Shown here piece after piece: positions 48,912 through 56,968 of a DNA stretch of 64,000 nt. Source of the stretch: an uncultured bacterium (GTDB lineage Bacteria; Verrucomicrobiota; Verrucomicrobiia; CAIQCK01); assembly GCA_903870275.1 (NCBI GenBank), contig CAIQCK010000031.1, forward strand, positions 1 to 64,000. The letters are read 5' to 3'. A model generated the notes under the pieces. It did not search any database, was not told the DNA's origin, and saw only the letters and a list, made by a program, of their open reading frames with translations. Each line of letters begins with the position of its first letter. Position 1 is the first letter of the stretch. A program made the translations under genes and the position numbers.

Positions 48912-51551
48912 TCACTTTCCGAACGGCCAGAGGCGCAAGCCGCCTTCCGTCACCACTTCGTAATACAGGCTCTCGCCGTTGATCGTGAAGGCGAAACCTT
49001 CGCTTGCGAGACCCACCGGCAGCTCTTTCAGACGCTGGCCGGAGGCGTCGAGCGGGAAGACTTTGAACGTTTGCGGACGGCGCAACGTGATCGTCGAGCG
49101 GACCGGCTCAAGCCGCACGCCGGGTTTGACGCTCAACACACGGACATTGCCGTCGATCATTTCGAGCCATCGCTGGTCGGTGTTCTCGCAACGGGCGGTG
49201 GCGGTCAGCAGCAGCCGGCGGGACTTCGCCACCGGCTGGCCGTCGAGCGCTGTGAGGGATATGGCGGCGAAGCGCGGGGCGCTGGTGTCAACCGTCGCGT
49301 CGGTCAGCGTCACGGTTTTGCCTCCGATGAAACCGACCGCTGCGCAGCACATGGGTGCGAGCACGGTGAACTGGCCGTGGTCCTGGTCCCAAGCCAACTG
49401 GCCAGTGTCGCTGGCGAACTCCCGGCCGCCGCCTTCCTCCCAACTGAGCGGCACGCCGAGCTTGCGGGCGGCGCCGACCCAGAGTCGCTGAAGGACGACC
49501 GAGTTGTCGCCGGGTTTTTGCGCGAGGCGAGTGGAGGCGGTGGCAGTCGGCGACTTGTCGAACTTGCCGGCCGTGCCGGCCCACAATCGCTGAAAGACGC
49601 CCGGGTTATTACCGGGTTTTTGCGCGGGACTAACGGGAGTTTTGGCGGGCGGCGACGACGGCGCCTTGTCGTCGGCAGGCGCGATGACGATGTCGGGCGG
49701 CGGAGCGATGAACCCCGGCAGCGCCGTTCGCCAGCGGCTGATGAACGTCAGCCACTCGGGCGGCGAAGCCGGCGTTTTTTCGGAGTCGCTCCGCAGCCAA
49801 TGCGTGTTCAGCCGCGACGGCGACACCAAACCGCCGAGGAAAATGCGCGCGGCCGTTGGAAACTGGCCGATGACCGCGGGATCGCCGGCGTCGCCGGCCC
49901 AAACAACGCCGTCCCAATCCTGAAGCGCGGCGTGCGCGGCAAGCAACAGCGGGGCTTCGGCGCGATATTCGTTGTGCTCTCCGTAGCCGATGCCGGTGAT
50001 GAGCAGGGGTTTATGGGCGACGGCGGCGCTCGCGAACTGTCGCAAATAACCGCCGTCGCTCGACACCAGCGCCCGGTCGGCGAAAATGCCGTCCGGCCGC
50101 GGCGTGTCCCAGAAGCTGCTCAGGCCGATTGCGTCGCCGGCCGTGGACGCGGGGTCGCTGGCAAGGACGGGGCATTTTACGCCGATGCTGCGGAGATGCG
50201 CGCAGACGCGGCGGCAGCAGCCGGCCTCAAGTTCGCGGCGCAGCGGCGTGGCCTGCGCCGGATACGTCGCGGCGGAGTCATCGCCGGTGATTTGCACGAC
50301 GGCGAGCGACGGATCGTCGGCATAGCGCTTGCCCGTGTAACGGTTCTTGCGATCCAGCCACGCGTCAGCGGCGCGCTCGGCAAGTTCGGCGCGCCGGTCG
50401 GCGTCGGTGGTGTTGACGGTGGAGGCGGATGTGAGATCGAAGTGCGAATAGATGCCCCGGCGGCCCAGCTCTGCAAAGAAATAATCGAACGGGTCGCGGC
50501 CAGCGTCATCGGGTGGCAGCGCGTTGGCGGGCCAGCGGACGAGATTGACGCCAAGCATGGCGAGGCGTTCGGCGACGTCGGCGGCGTGGGCTTTGTCCGG
50601 AATCGCCCCGCTGGCGAGACGGATGCCCCAAAACTTTTGCCGCGCGCCGTTGGACCAGACGAAGTGGCCGGCTTTGGCCTGAAGCACGCCGAATTTTCCC
50701 GCTGGCGCTTGCAGCAGCTCGGAGGCATCGGTCGCAGGACGCTGCTCCGGTTTGGAAACCGCCGGACGTTTCGCGGCCAGGGGGATCTCAAATGGCAACC
50801 ACGATTTCGTGTCATTCTGGTATTCACGGCCCGGTCCGCCCACGAGGATCTCCGGCGTCTCGGCGAGTTCGACTTGCAGCGCGAGGAAAAATTCGTCGTC
50901 GGTTTTCAATTCGCCGGTGGCCAGCAGAATGCGCAATTCAAAGTCGTCGCCGCCGGATCGGCGGAGGTCCTCGATCCACACCACCTGTGGCCGGTTGAAA
51001 CGGATGGCTACCGGGCCAAGCGAGCCGCTGTCAATGACGATGCGCTGCGGCCGGCTGGTGACGGGCCGCTGCGAGGCGGGCGCGGGTCGCTCGGGCAGCG
51101 TGACGTCGTGATGGTCCATGCGGATCGTCTTGCCGGCGAAACGCCTGGCCGGCAACGAAAACGACACATAGAGCAGATCAAGTTCGACGGCGCGCGTGAT
51201 ATGAAACTGCCACGTCAGGCTGAGGATGTTGCCGAGGGGGACGAGGGTTTGCCGGTAAGACGCCAGCGCGGTGGTTGGCGACGCGTCGGGGCCGAGAACG
51301 CCGGTGAAATCGAAGCCGCCGTCGGCGCGCTGCAGGACACGGTTTGCGTTGGCGTCGGTTTGAAGGAACTCCTTTTTCCAACCGGGCGTCGCCGCGCCGG
51401 CCAAACCGCGAAGCCACGGCTCGCGGTTCACCTTGACGGCGAACAAGCCGGAGTTGGCGAACATCACCGTCGCCGGCGGAGCGTTGATCACTTGGGCCGA
51501 ACCGATCAGCGCGGTGACGAGCAAAATAATAAAGGTCGGTCGCAGACGCAT
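48912..51551 (-). CDS. Large secreted glycoside-hydrolase-like protein
   Basis: 879 residues. A signal peptide is visible (PTFIILLVTALIGSAQVINA). The first third reads as beta-sandwich sequence; the middle (about 280-600) resembles a TIM-barrel glycosidase, with FVWSNGARQKFWGIRLASG, ERLAMLGVNLVRWPANALPPDD and GIYSHFDLTSAS. It also has SLAVVQITGDDSA in place of the usual N-E catalytic pair and a later KPLLITGIGYGEHNEY segment with a candidate glutamate. A C-terminal beta domain follows. A 34-residue segment is duplicated in tandem near residues 642 and 676. Relatives are probably cellulase/GH5-like or beta-galactosidase-like proteins of Verrucomicrobia. Activity is unproven because no complete active site is seen. 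Confidence 0.6.
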   Translation of the reverse strand: MRLRPTFIILLVTALIGSAQVINAPPATVMFANSGLFAVKVNREPWLRGLAGAATPGWKKEFLQTDANANRVLQRADGGFDFTGVLGPDASPTTALASYRQTLVPLGNILSLTWQFHITRAVELDLLYVSFSLPARRFAGKTIRMDHHDVTLPERPAPASQRPVTSRPQRIVIDSGSLGPVAIRFNRPQVVWIEDLRRSGGDDFELRILLATGELKTDDEFFLALQVELAETPEILVGGPGREYQNDTKSWLPFEIPLAAKRPAVSKPEQRPATDASELLQAPAGKFGVLQAKAGHFVWSNGARQKFWGIRLASGAIPDKAHAADVAERLAMLGVNLVRWPANALPPDDAGRDPFDYFFAELGRRGIYSHFDLTSASTVNTTDADRRAELAERAADAWLDRKNRYTGKRYADDPSLAVVQITGDDSAATYPAQATPLRRELEAGCCRRVCAHLRSIGVKCPVLASDPASTAGDAIGLSSFWDTPRPDGIFADRALVSSDGGYLRQFASAAVAHKPLLITGIGYGEHNEYRAEAPLLLAAHAALQDWDGVVWAGDAGDPAVIGQFPTAARIFLGGLVSPSRLNTHWLRSDSEKTPASPPEWLTFISRWRTALPGFIAPPPDIVIAPADDKAPSSPPAKTPVSPAQKPGNNPGVFQRLWAGTAGKFDKSPTATASTRLAQKPGDNSVVLQRLWVGAARKLGVPLSWEEGGGREFASDTGQLAWDQDHGQFTVLAPMCCAAVGFIGGKTVTLTDATVDTSAPRFAAISLTALDGQPVAKSRRLLLTATARCENTDQRWLEMIDGNVRVLSVKPGVRLEPVRSTITLRRPQTFKVFPLDASGQRLKELPVGLASEGFAFTINGESLYYEVVTEGGLRLWPFGK

Positions 51552-51644
51552 CAGTAGAGTGTTTTAGCGGGATGCAGCGCGGACGCAAAGCCAAAACGGA
51601 AAGAATATACGTGAAATCCGCGTGACAACGGGGATAATGGAAAG

Positions 51645-52514
51645 ATGACTCAAGCGGAAATCATCCGACGCGCGTTGAAGCACGACACCGTTCTCATGCC
51701 GGGCGTCTATGATGCGTTGAGCGCGCGCATCGCCAACCAGGCCGGCTTCGAGATCATTTTCATCAGCGGCTACTCCGTCAGCGCCACGGCGCTGGGCGAG
51801 CCGGATTTCGGCCTGCTCTCGCTCGGCGACATCACCGAGGCGACGCGGCGCGTCTGTAAAAACTCGGCCGCGCCGGTGATCGTGGACGCCGACACCGGCT
51901 ATGGCAACGCGCTCAACGTCCGGCGCACCGTGAGCGAACTGCTCGACGCCGGCGCGGCAGGCGTGTTTTTGGAAGACCAACTCTGGCCGAAACGGTGCGG
52001 CCACATGAGAGGCAAGAAGGTGGTCGCCGCCGAAGAGCACGCCAACAAAATCCGCGCCGCGCGCGACGCGGCGAAGGAAAGCGGGCGCGACTTGTTCATC
52101 GTGGCCCGCACCGACGCGCGCCAGCCGCTCGGTCTCGACGAAGCCATCGCGCGGTGCAAACTGTATAAACAGGCCGGCGCGGACGCGCTCTTTGTGGAGG
52201 CGCCCCTGTCGCTGGCGGAACTGCGGCAGATCGGGCGCGAGCTGCCGCCGCCGCTGGTGGCGAACATGATCGAACGTGGCGTCACGCCGCAATTGACGCG
52301 CAAGGAACTGAAGAAGCTCGGTTTCCAGATGATTGTCTGTCCGCTCGCCGGCCTCTACGCCGCCGCGAAGGCCGTGACGGAAGTCTATCGCATTCTGAAA
52401 ACGAAGGAGACAACGCGCAGAGACCTCGACCGCGTGCTGACGTTCGACGAGTTCAACCGGATCATCGGCCTTCAGGCGAAATACGACACCGAGAAGCGGT
52501 ATGCGGTGGAGTAG
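51645..52514 (+). CDS. Isocitrate lyase/PEP mutase family protein (methylisocitrate-lyase-like)
   Basis: 289 residues. The family core is clear: VDADTGYGNALNVRRTV (metal-binding aspartates), GVFLEDQLWPKRCGHMRGKKVV (the KKCGH-type loop, here KRCGH, with the catalytic cysteine) and FIVARTDAR. This loop form is shared by 2-methylisocitrate lyase (PrpB) and oxaloacetate decarboxylase-like enzymes. It cleaves or rearranges C-C or C-P bonds of 2-hydroxy or keto acids with Mg2+. No methylcitrate-cycle genes lie beside it, so the substrate is open. It is divergently transcribed from the glycosidase-like gene. Confidence 0.88.
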   Translation: MTQAEIIRRALKHDTVLMPGVYDALSARIANQAGFEIIFISGYSVSATALGEPDFGLLSLGDITEATRRVCKNSAAPVIVDADTGYGNALNVRRTVSELLDAGAAGVFLEDQLWPKRCGHMRGKKVVAAEEHANKIRAARDAAKESGRDLFIVARTDARQPLGLDEAIARCKLYKQAGADALFVEAPLSLAELRQIGRELPPPLVANMIERGVTPQLTRKELKKLGFQMIVCPLAGLYAAAKAVTEVYRILKTKETTRRDLDRVLTFDEFNRIIGLQAKYDTEKRYAVE

Positions 52515-52862
52515 GGGAATGGCTGGTTCAAAATGGCGTCGTGCTCCAGCTTGAGTCACGATCCTTTGCTGCGTTGGGGTCTGGCCTGCTTGACAGCGCG
52601 ATGTTCCGGCCTAAGGTTTGGCAACCGAGGCAAAAAGAGTTGTTTATGGAAGCGAAGAGGCAAGATGCCAAGCCGCGGAGCGAGGCGAGGGGGGGGGCGA
52701 TTGGTTGTGAGTTTGTTCTGGAGCTTGGTGCATGTGCTCGGATGGACGGGCGTTGAGATGTTCAAGTGGAAATGACATCTCAACGGATGGACATGCGATC
52801 CTGAGCGGCGCGCGGGCAGCCGCAGAGAAAATTCGCGCCGCCGTGGGTGAGCCTTGCCGGCG
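52515..52862. other. Gene-free spacer with an 11-bp-stem hairpin
   Basis: No coding sequence is convincing. It contains a run of nine G (about 52689-52697) and the hairpin at 52751-52785. It separates the convergent PEP-mutase-family gene and the small transporter pair. Confidence 0.5.
52751..52785. terminator. Perfect inverted repeat between convergent genes
   Basis: CGTTGAGATGT and ACATCTCAACG are exact reverse complements of 11 bases around a 13-base loop. GATGGAC flanks both sides as a direct repeat. There is no T-run, so it could be a bidirectional terminator or another structured element. Confidence 0.4.
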
Positions 52863-53207
52863 TCAACTGGCCGAAACGAGCGCGATGCCCAGACTGATCA
52901 GTCCAATGCCAATGCAGCATTGCAAAGTGAGTTTTTCCTTCAGAAAAAGCCACGCGCCGATCAACATCAAGGCCGGACCCATTCCCTCAAACGGATACAC
53001 ATAACTCAGATCTTTTCGTTGGAGCAGTCCGCCCCAGAGAAAAAACCAGCCGGTGAGTATGGAGATGCCAAGCGAGAACAGGGGTACCACCCGCCGCCAC
53101 GGGATGGGCGTCAGGTTGGTTTGAGTCATCGCGTGTTTCAGCAGCAACTGGCCCGTCACCAGACAGAGCTGCGAGGCCACACAAAGAAGGAGGATTTCCA
53201 GTGTCAC
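52863..53207 (-). CDS. Half-size EamA/SMR-type transporter, second partner
   Basis: 114 residues from a GTG that overlaps the stop of its neighbour by four bases. Four hydrophobic segments are visible (EILLLCVASQLCLVTGQLLLKHAM, VVPLFSLGISILTGWFFLWGGLL, GPALMLIGAWLFLKEKL and CIGIGLISLGIALVSAS). The YVYPFEG stretch and the four-helix size match EamA-like small multidrug resistance and ArnE/ArnF-type flippase subunits. With the partner gene it should form a heterodimer, each half giving four helices. Substrate unknown. Confidence 0.82.
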   Translation of the reverse strand: MTLEILLLCVASQLCLVTGQLLLKHAMTQTNLTPIPWRRVVPLFSLGISILTGWFFLWGGLLQRKDLSYVYPFEGMGPALMLIGAWLFLKEKLTLQCCIGIGLISLGIALVSAS

Positions 53208-53653
53208 AGTTCTTCCTCCGCTTTCATTGCCGGCCCCGCCACGACGAAGATGCCGATCAGAACGACCAGGATGCCGGCCCAGCGACACAGACTGATATGT
53301 TCGGCGCGAAACCACCACGCGGCCAGAGGCACCAGTACCTGGGTGACGCTCATAATGCTGAACGCGATGTGCAATGGCACGCGCCGCAGCACGTGGAGCC
53401 AGATGAGAAAGCTGGCGATGTAAGGCCCGATGCCCATCCACGTCCAGACCGAGCCGAGGACGGAAAGGCCGATGATGCCCAGCGGCGCCGGATCGTTGGC
53501 GGTTGCGACTGCGCCCCGCTTGAACAACAGTTCCGCCGCTGTCACGCAAAATGCCGCGACGAGAATGTGCAAATACGGGTGCAGCAACAGCCGGCGACCG
53601 CTGAAAGTTGCGGGCGGCCCTTCTTTGCCTGTGGTGCTAGCGTTGGTGGACAT
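53204..53653 (-). CDS. Half-size EamA/SMR-type transporter, first partner
   Basis: 149 residues. After a polar start (STNASTTGKEGPPATFSGRR) come four membrane segments (LHILVAAFCVTAAELLFKRGAV, LGIIGLSVLGSVWTWMGIGPYIASFLIWLHVL, PLHIAFSIMSVTQVLVPLAAWWF and WAGILVVLIGIFVVAGPAM). The conserved glutamate in TAAELLFKRG matches the SMR/ArnE pattern. It overlaps the next gene by four bases, so the two are probably translated together and pair as a heterodimer. The ExbD-like gene ends 10 bases upstream on the same strand. Confidence 0.82.
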   Translation of the reverse strand: MSTNASTTGKEGPPATFSGRRLLLHPYLHILVAAFCVTAAELLFKRGAVATANDPAPLGIIGLSVLGSVWTWMGIGPYIASFLIWLHVLRRVPLHIAFSIMSVTQVLVPLAAWWFRAEHISLCRWAGILVVLIGIFVVAGPAMKAEEEL

Positions 53654-53663
53654 GGGAAGCAGC

Positions 53664-54077
53664 TCACGGTGCGGCGGCGCCGGATCGGGTGAACGTGTTG
53701 ATGATCTGGATGCCAGCCTGGTTGGCGGCGTCAACAACCGCGATGATGACTTCGAGCGTGGTTTTCTGGTCGGCGCGCATTTCCACAACGACGCCGGGGT
53801 TTTGAGATTTCGCGGCGCGCAGCCGTTCCACGAGTTGGTCGGCGGCAACGGGCTGCGTGTTCAGGAACATCTTTCCGTCGGGCGAGACGGTGAGCACGAG
53901 GCCTTGCTCGCGCTTGACCTGTTTGCCGGTTTTGGACTTGGGCAGCGTAATTTGCACGGCCGGCTGGTGGATGAATGTGGTAGTGACCATGAAGAAAATC
54001 AGCAGCACCACCATGATGTCGATGAGCGCGACGATAATGATGGTCGGCGTGCGGCGGGGTTTGCTGTAAAACTTCAT
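53664..54077 (-). CDS. ExbD/TolR-type protein of the TonB operon
   Basis: 137 residues. Starts MKFYSKPRRTPTIIIVALIDIMVVLLIFFMVTTTF, with the membrane aspartate in ALIDIMVVLLIFFM, followed by a periplasmic domain (QITLPKSKTG, LVLTVSPDGKMFLNTQPVAADQLVERL, VVVEMRADQKTTLEVIIAVVDAANQAG). It is the second ExbD in the window; its neighbours upstream are an ExbB-like and a TonB-like gene. Confidence 0.93.
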   Translation of the reverse strand: MKFYSKPRRTPTIIIVALIDIMVVLLIFFMVTTTFIHQPAVQITLPKSKTGKQVKREQGLVLTVSPDGKMFLNTQPVAADQLVERLRAAKSQNPGVVVEMRADQKTTLEVIIAVVDAANQAGIQIINTFTRSGAAAP

Positions 54078-54101
54078 GGATGCGCCGGCTCCGGATCCAG
54101 A

Positions 54102-54773
54102 CTACTGGACATTGTGAGCGCGTTCGTTCGCCCGGTGGACGGTCGTGTCATCGGCGGTGTTGCGATAAAGTTTGCTCAACAGGTCGCTCAACATGCTTTC
54201 CATTTCCACCACCATGCGCTCGACCTTTCGATTGAAGTAGCTCCAGCCGATCAACGCCACGATGGCGATCAGCAGGCCGAAAAACGTGGTGTTCAGCGCG
54301 TAGCTGATGCCGATGCCCATGTTGCTGGTTTCACCCTCGGCTACAATCTGGCCGATGCCTTTGAACAAGTGTTTCAAACCGTTGATGGTGCCGAGCAAAC
54401 CGAGCAGCGGCGAGATGCCAACCACGATCTCCAGCGCGATCAAGCCATGTTCGAGTTTCACCGCCTCGCTGCGGGCGCGGGTTTGGACCGCCTCGACGTT
54501 TTCGCTGCGGGGCCATTCGATGTGGTTGAGCGCGACGCGGACGATCGTTCCAAGCGCCGTGCTGTCGGTTTCAGCGAGCACAGCGAGCCGGGTGGACGAA
54601 TCGCCGGGGCGAAGTTTTTCGATGGCGGTGGCCAGCTTTGGCCCGATGACCATGTTGCGACGAAGGGCGAGGCTGCGTTCAATGATGACCGCCACGGCAA
54701 CGACCGACGCGATCATGAGCGGCCACATGACCAAGCCGCCTTCAACGAAAAACTCAGTCAACCTATCCCACAT
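54102..54773 (-). CDS. MotA/TolQ/ExbB-type proton channel of the TonB operon
   Basis: 223 residues. Three membrane helices are visible (FVEGGLVMWPLMIASVVAVAVIIERSLAL; IALEIVVGISPLLGLLGTINGL; GISYALNTTFFGLLIAIVALIGWSYFN). Residues GLLGTINGL and the TTFFGLLIA segment are the usual ExbB/TolQ channel blocks. It lies 24 bases upstream of ExbD and starts three bases after the TonB-like stop, so the three are one operon. Confidence 0.93.
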   Translation of the reverse strand: MWDRLTEFFVEGGLVMWPLMIASVVAVAVIIERSLALRRNMVIGPKLATAIEKLRPGDSSTRLAVLAETDSTALGTIVRVALNHIEWPRSENVEAVQTRARSEAVKLEHGLIALEIVVGISPLLGLLGTINGLKHLFKGIGQIVAEGETSNMGIGISYALNTTFFGLLIAIVALIGWSYFNRKVERMVVEMESMLSDLLSKLYRNTADDTTVHRANERAHNVQ

Positions 54774-54776
54774 GGT

Positions 54777-55838
54777 TTACCTTTCGTATAAATAAACGTT
54801 AAAATCGATTGTGATGTCCAAGTGATCCCCGCCGAGCAGTTTCAACTCTTCCGGCCACGGGTCGAAGGGGGCGCAATCCACCACCGCCTTCTGGCAGTAA
54901 CTGCCAAGAATAGGCGAAGCCGTGTTTTGCGCAATCTTCAAATGATCCGCGTGTCCGGTCGGGTAAAGCGTGAAGTTGAGTTTGACGCGGCCCGGCTGGC
55001 CGTCGGCGTAGTATTGTTCCAGCAACAACGTCCAGCGGCGTCCGATCTCGGCGAACATTTTCTTGCTGTAAGCGCCTTGCGGCATGCCGACGACGTTCAG
55101 CGCCGTCGGCCCGCGACGGGAAACGCCCGCGTCGGTTTCCGAAGCAATAGTTGGGATCTCCCGCTGCGTCGGCTGCATGTCGCTGGGAGTGGGTCGGAGG
55201 CCGAACGACGACTCGGCGAACTGGAACTGCGGCTTTGATTGCGCCGCGGTGTTCGCGGCGTCGGTGGTTTTGGCCGGGTTCGCGGCGGCTTGAGACTGCT
55301 GTTGCTGGCGGCGGAACAACTCCGGCGACGTGATGCCATCGGCGGGTTTCGGCGGCGCGACGGACTGCGGCGTCTGGATGCGCGAGGCCGTGCGCGTCGG
55401 TTGCAACTTCGATTGCGACGGTGAAACAGGCGGCGCGGCGGGGCGCGGCTGGGCCTGGCCTGGCAGGCGGACCGTTGAGGTTTCGAGTTGCGCCATCTTG
55501 CGCCCTTCGATTTTCGGAATCTCCGCGCTGCGATCCCGGGGCGTTGGATTGGCGGCCAGCGAACTGCGGTCGGAGTAAAACCGCGCGTTGTCCGGCCGCT
55601 GCGCGGTGGCCTGTGTCGAATCCACCTCGACGAAACTCAACTGCGGCGGCGGTCGGCGCATGGCGAGGCGTTTCAGTTGGTCCTTGGGCAATTGCCTTAC
55701 CGCGACAGGCCGCGAGAGGAGATGGGCCAACGCGCGGGCCAGCGGCGTGGCGGCGTAAAACCACACGAAGAACAGATGCAGCGCCAGCGACGCCGTTACC
55801 GCGACTGAAAGTCGTCGTTGGTAGAGGTCCGGATTCAT
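54777..55838 (-). CDS. TonB-like energy transducer
   Basis: 353 residues from ATG 55838, overlapping the AI-2E family gene by four bases. An N-terminal membrane segment (LSVAVTASLALHLFFVWFYAATPLA) is followed by a long proline/alanine/glutamine-rich region (PRPAAPPVSPSQSKLQPTRTAS). The C-terminal 90 residues (MFAEIGRRWTLLLEQYYADGQPGRVKLNFTLYPTGHADHLKIAQNTAS) fit a TonB/TolA-like C-terminal domain. It should span the periplasm and transmit energy from ExbB/ExbD to an outer-membrane receptor. No TonB-dependent receptor gene is in the window. Confidence 0.82.
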   Translation of the reverse strand: MNPDLYQRRLSVAVTASLALHLFFVWFYAATPLARALAHLLSRPVAVRQLPKDQLKRLAMRRPPPQLSFVEVDSTQATAQRPDNARFYSDRSSLAANPTPRDRSAEIPKIEGRKMAQLETSTVRLPGQAQPRPAAPPVSPSQSKLQPTRTASRIQTPQSVAPPKPADGITSPELFRRQQQQSQAAANPAKTTDAANTAAQSKPQFQFAESSFGLRPTPSDMQPTQREIPTIASETDAGVSRRGPTALNVVGMPQGAYSKKMFAEIGRRWTLLLEQYYADGQPGRVKLNFTLYPTGHADHLKIAQNTASPILGSYCQKAVVDCAPFDPWPEELKLLGGDHLDITIDFNVYLYER

Positions 55839-56962
55839 GGCTTCGCCGGCAGGTGGCGCCAAAGATAGTGGCGAAAGAGCACCGTCAGCGTGGAGGTCAG
55901 TGGCACGGCCAGCAGCACGCCGATGAAACCGAGCAGATGGCCCCAGATGAGGATGGACAGCACGACAGAAACAGGATGCAAGCCGGTTTTTGTTCCGACG
56001 ATCCGCGGCGCGAGAATCCAATTCTCCAGCATGTGCACGACGGCGCACACGCCGATGGCTTCAAGCGATAACTGCCAACTGCCGTTGTGCTGCCCGTAGG
56101 CGATGAGCGCGGCCGGAAAAGCGCCCGCGATGACGCCGAAGAGCGGCACAAGATCGAACAAGCCGACCCAGATGCCGATCAGCAGCGCGAAATCAACCCC
56201 GATGATGTAAAAACCGAGCGCCGCCAGCGCGCCGACGCACGCCGCCACGATGCATTGGCCGCGAAAGAACGCTTGCAATGATTCGTTGATCTCGCCGACG
56301 AGATGAATGATGTCGGTGCGGACGGCGGTATTGGTCACCGGCACATACATTTTCCAGTTGCTGGCAAAATAGTCCGGATCCTTCAGGAAATGATACACGT
56401 AAACCGGAATGATGAGAAACCCAACGACCGCGCTGAGCAGGCTGATCGCGTTGGAGAGAATTGACGGGAGCATGGTCGTTAGGTGTCGCGCCAGATCGGG
56501 CAGTGAGCTGGTGACGCTTGTGGCAAGTTGATCCAGGAATCCTTTCCATGCGCCCGGCCCCTGCGCGCGCGCGCCGTCCGCCAGCGCGCTGGCGGACGCG
56601 GTGGCGCGTTGGAGAAGCGCCGGCAGCTTGCTGGCGAAATCGGTCAGCTCTTGAACAATGGCCGGCAGCGCCAGCGTCGCAACGGTGGCAATGGCGACAG
56701 TGCCCAGGCCGAACACCGTCAGCACCGCCGCCGCGCGCGGCCACTTGCGCTTCGTATGGAGCCAATCCACCGCCGGCATCAACAGGTAAGCGATCAACAT
56801 GCCGATGGCCACGGGCAGTAGCACCCACTGCAGCCTGGCAAACAGCGCCGCCGCCGCCAGCACCGCCGCTCCAGTCAGCGTCACCAGGAATGCAATGGCC
56901 AGCGCGACCACCGCGTTGGCGATGACGCGCCGCTGCCAGGCGGTGAACATCTCGTGATTCAT
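55835..56962 (-). CDS. AI-2E family transporter/permease
   Basis: 375 residues with about eight membrane segments (VVALAIAFLVTLTGAAVLAAAALF, LLPVAIGMLIAYLLMPAVDWL, AISLLSAVVGFLIIPVYVYHFLKDP, CIVAACVGALAALGFYIIGVDFALLIGIWVGLFDLVPLFGVIAGAFPAALIAY, and LSILIWGHLLGFIGVLLAVPLTSTL). FLIIPVYVYHFLKDPD and DLVPLFG are strong marks of the UPF0118/AI-2E exporter family. Family members export small molecules or act as Na+/H+ antiporters; the substrate is unknown. It is co-directional with the TonB set. Confidence 0.92.
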   Translation of the reverse strand: MNHEMFTAWQRRVIANAVVALAIAFLVTLTGAAVLAAAALFARLQWVLLPVAIGMLIAYLLMPAVDWLHTKRKWPRAAAVLTVFGLGTVAIATVATLALPAIVQELTDFASKLPALLQRATASASALADGARAQGPGAWKGFLDQLATSVTSSLPDLARHLTTMLPSILSNAISLLSAVVGFLIIPVYVYHFLKDPDYFASNWKMYVPVTNTAVRTDIIHLVGEINESLQAFFRGQCIVAACVGALAALGFYIIGVDFALLIGIWVGLFDLVPLFGVIAGAFPAALIAYGQHNGSWQLSLEAIGVCAVVHMLENWILAPRIVGTKTGLHPVSVVLSILIWGHLLGFIGVLLAVPLTSTLTVLFRHYLWRHLPAKP

Positions 56963-56968
56963 CTTGAT

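Noticed and set aside
48210-51557. A 1115-codon open frame on the + strand over the glycosidase-like gene
   Set aside because: It is antisense to a gene with a signal peptide and glycosidase-like domains, has a biased arginine/alanine/glycine composition and no recognisable domain. High GC content produces such frames.
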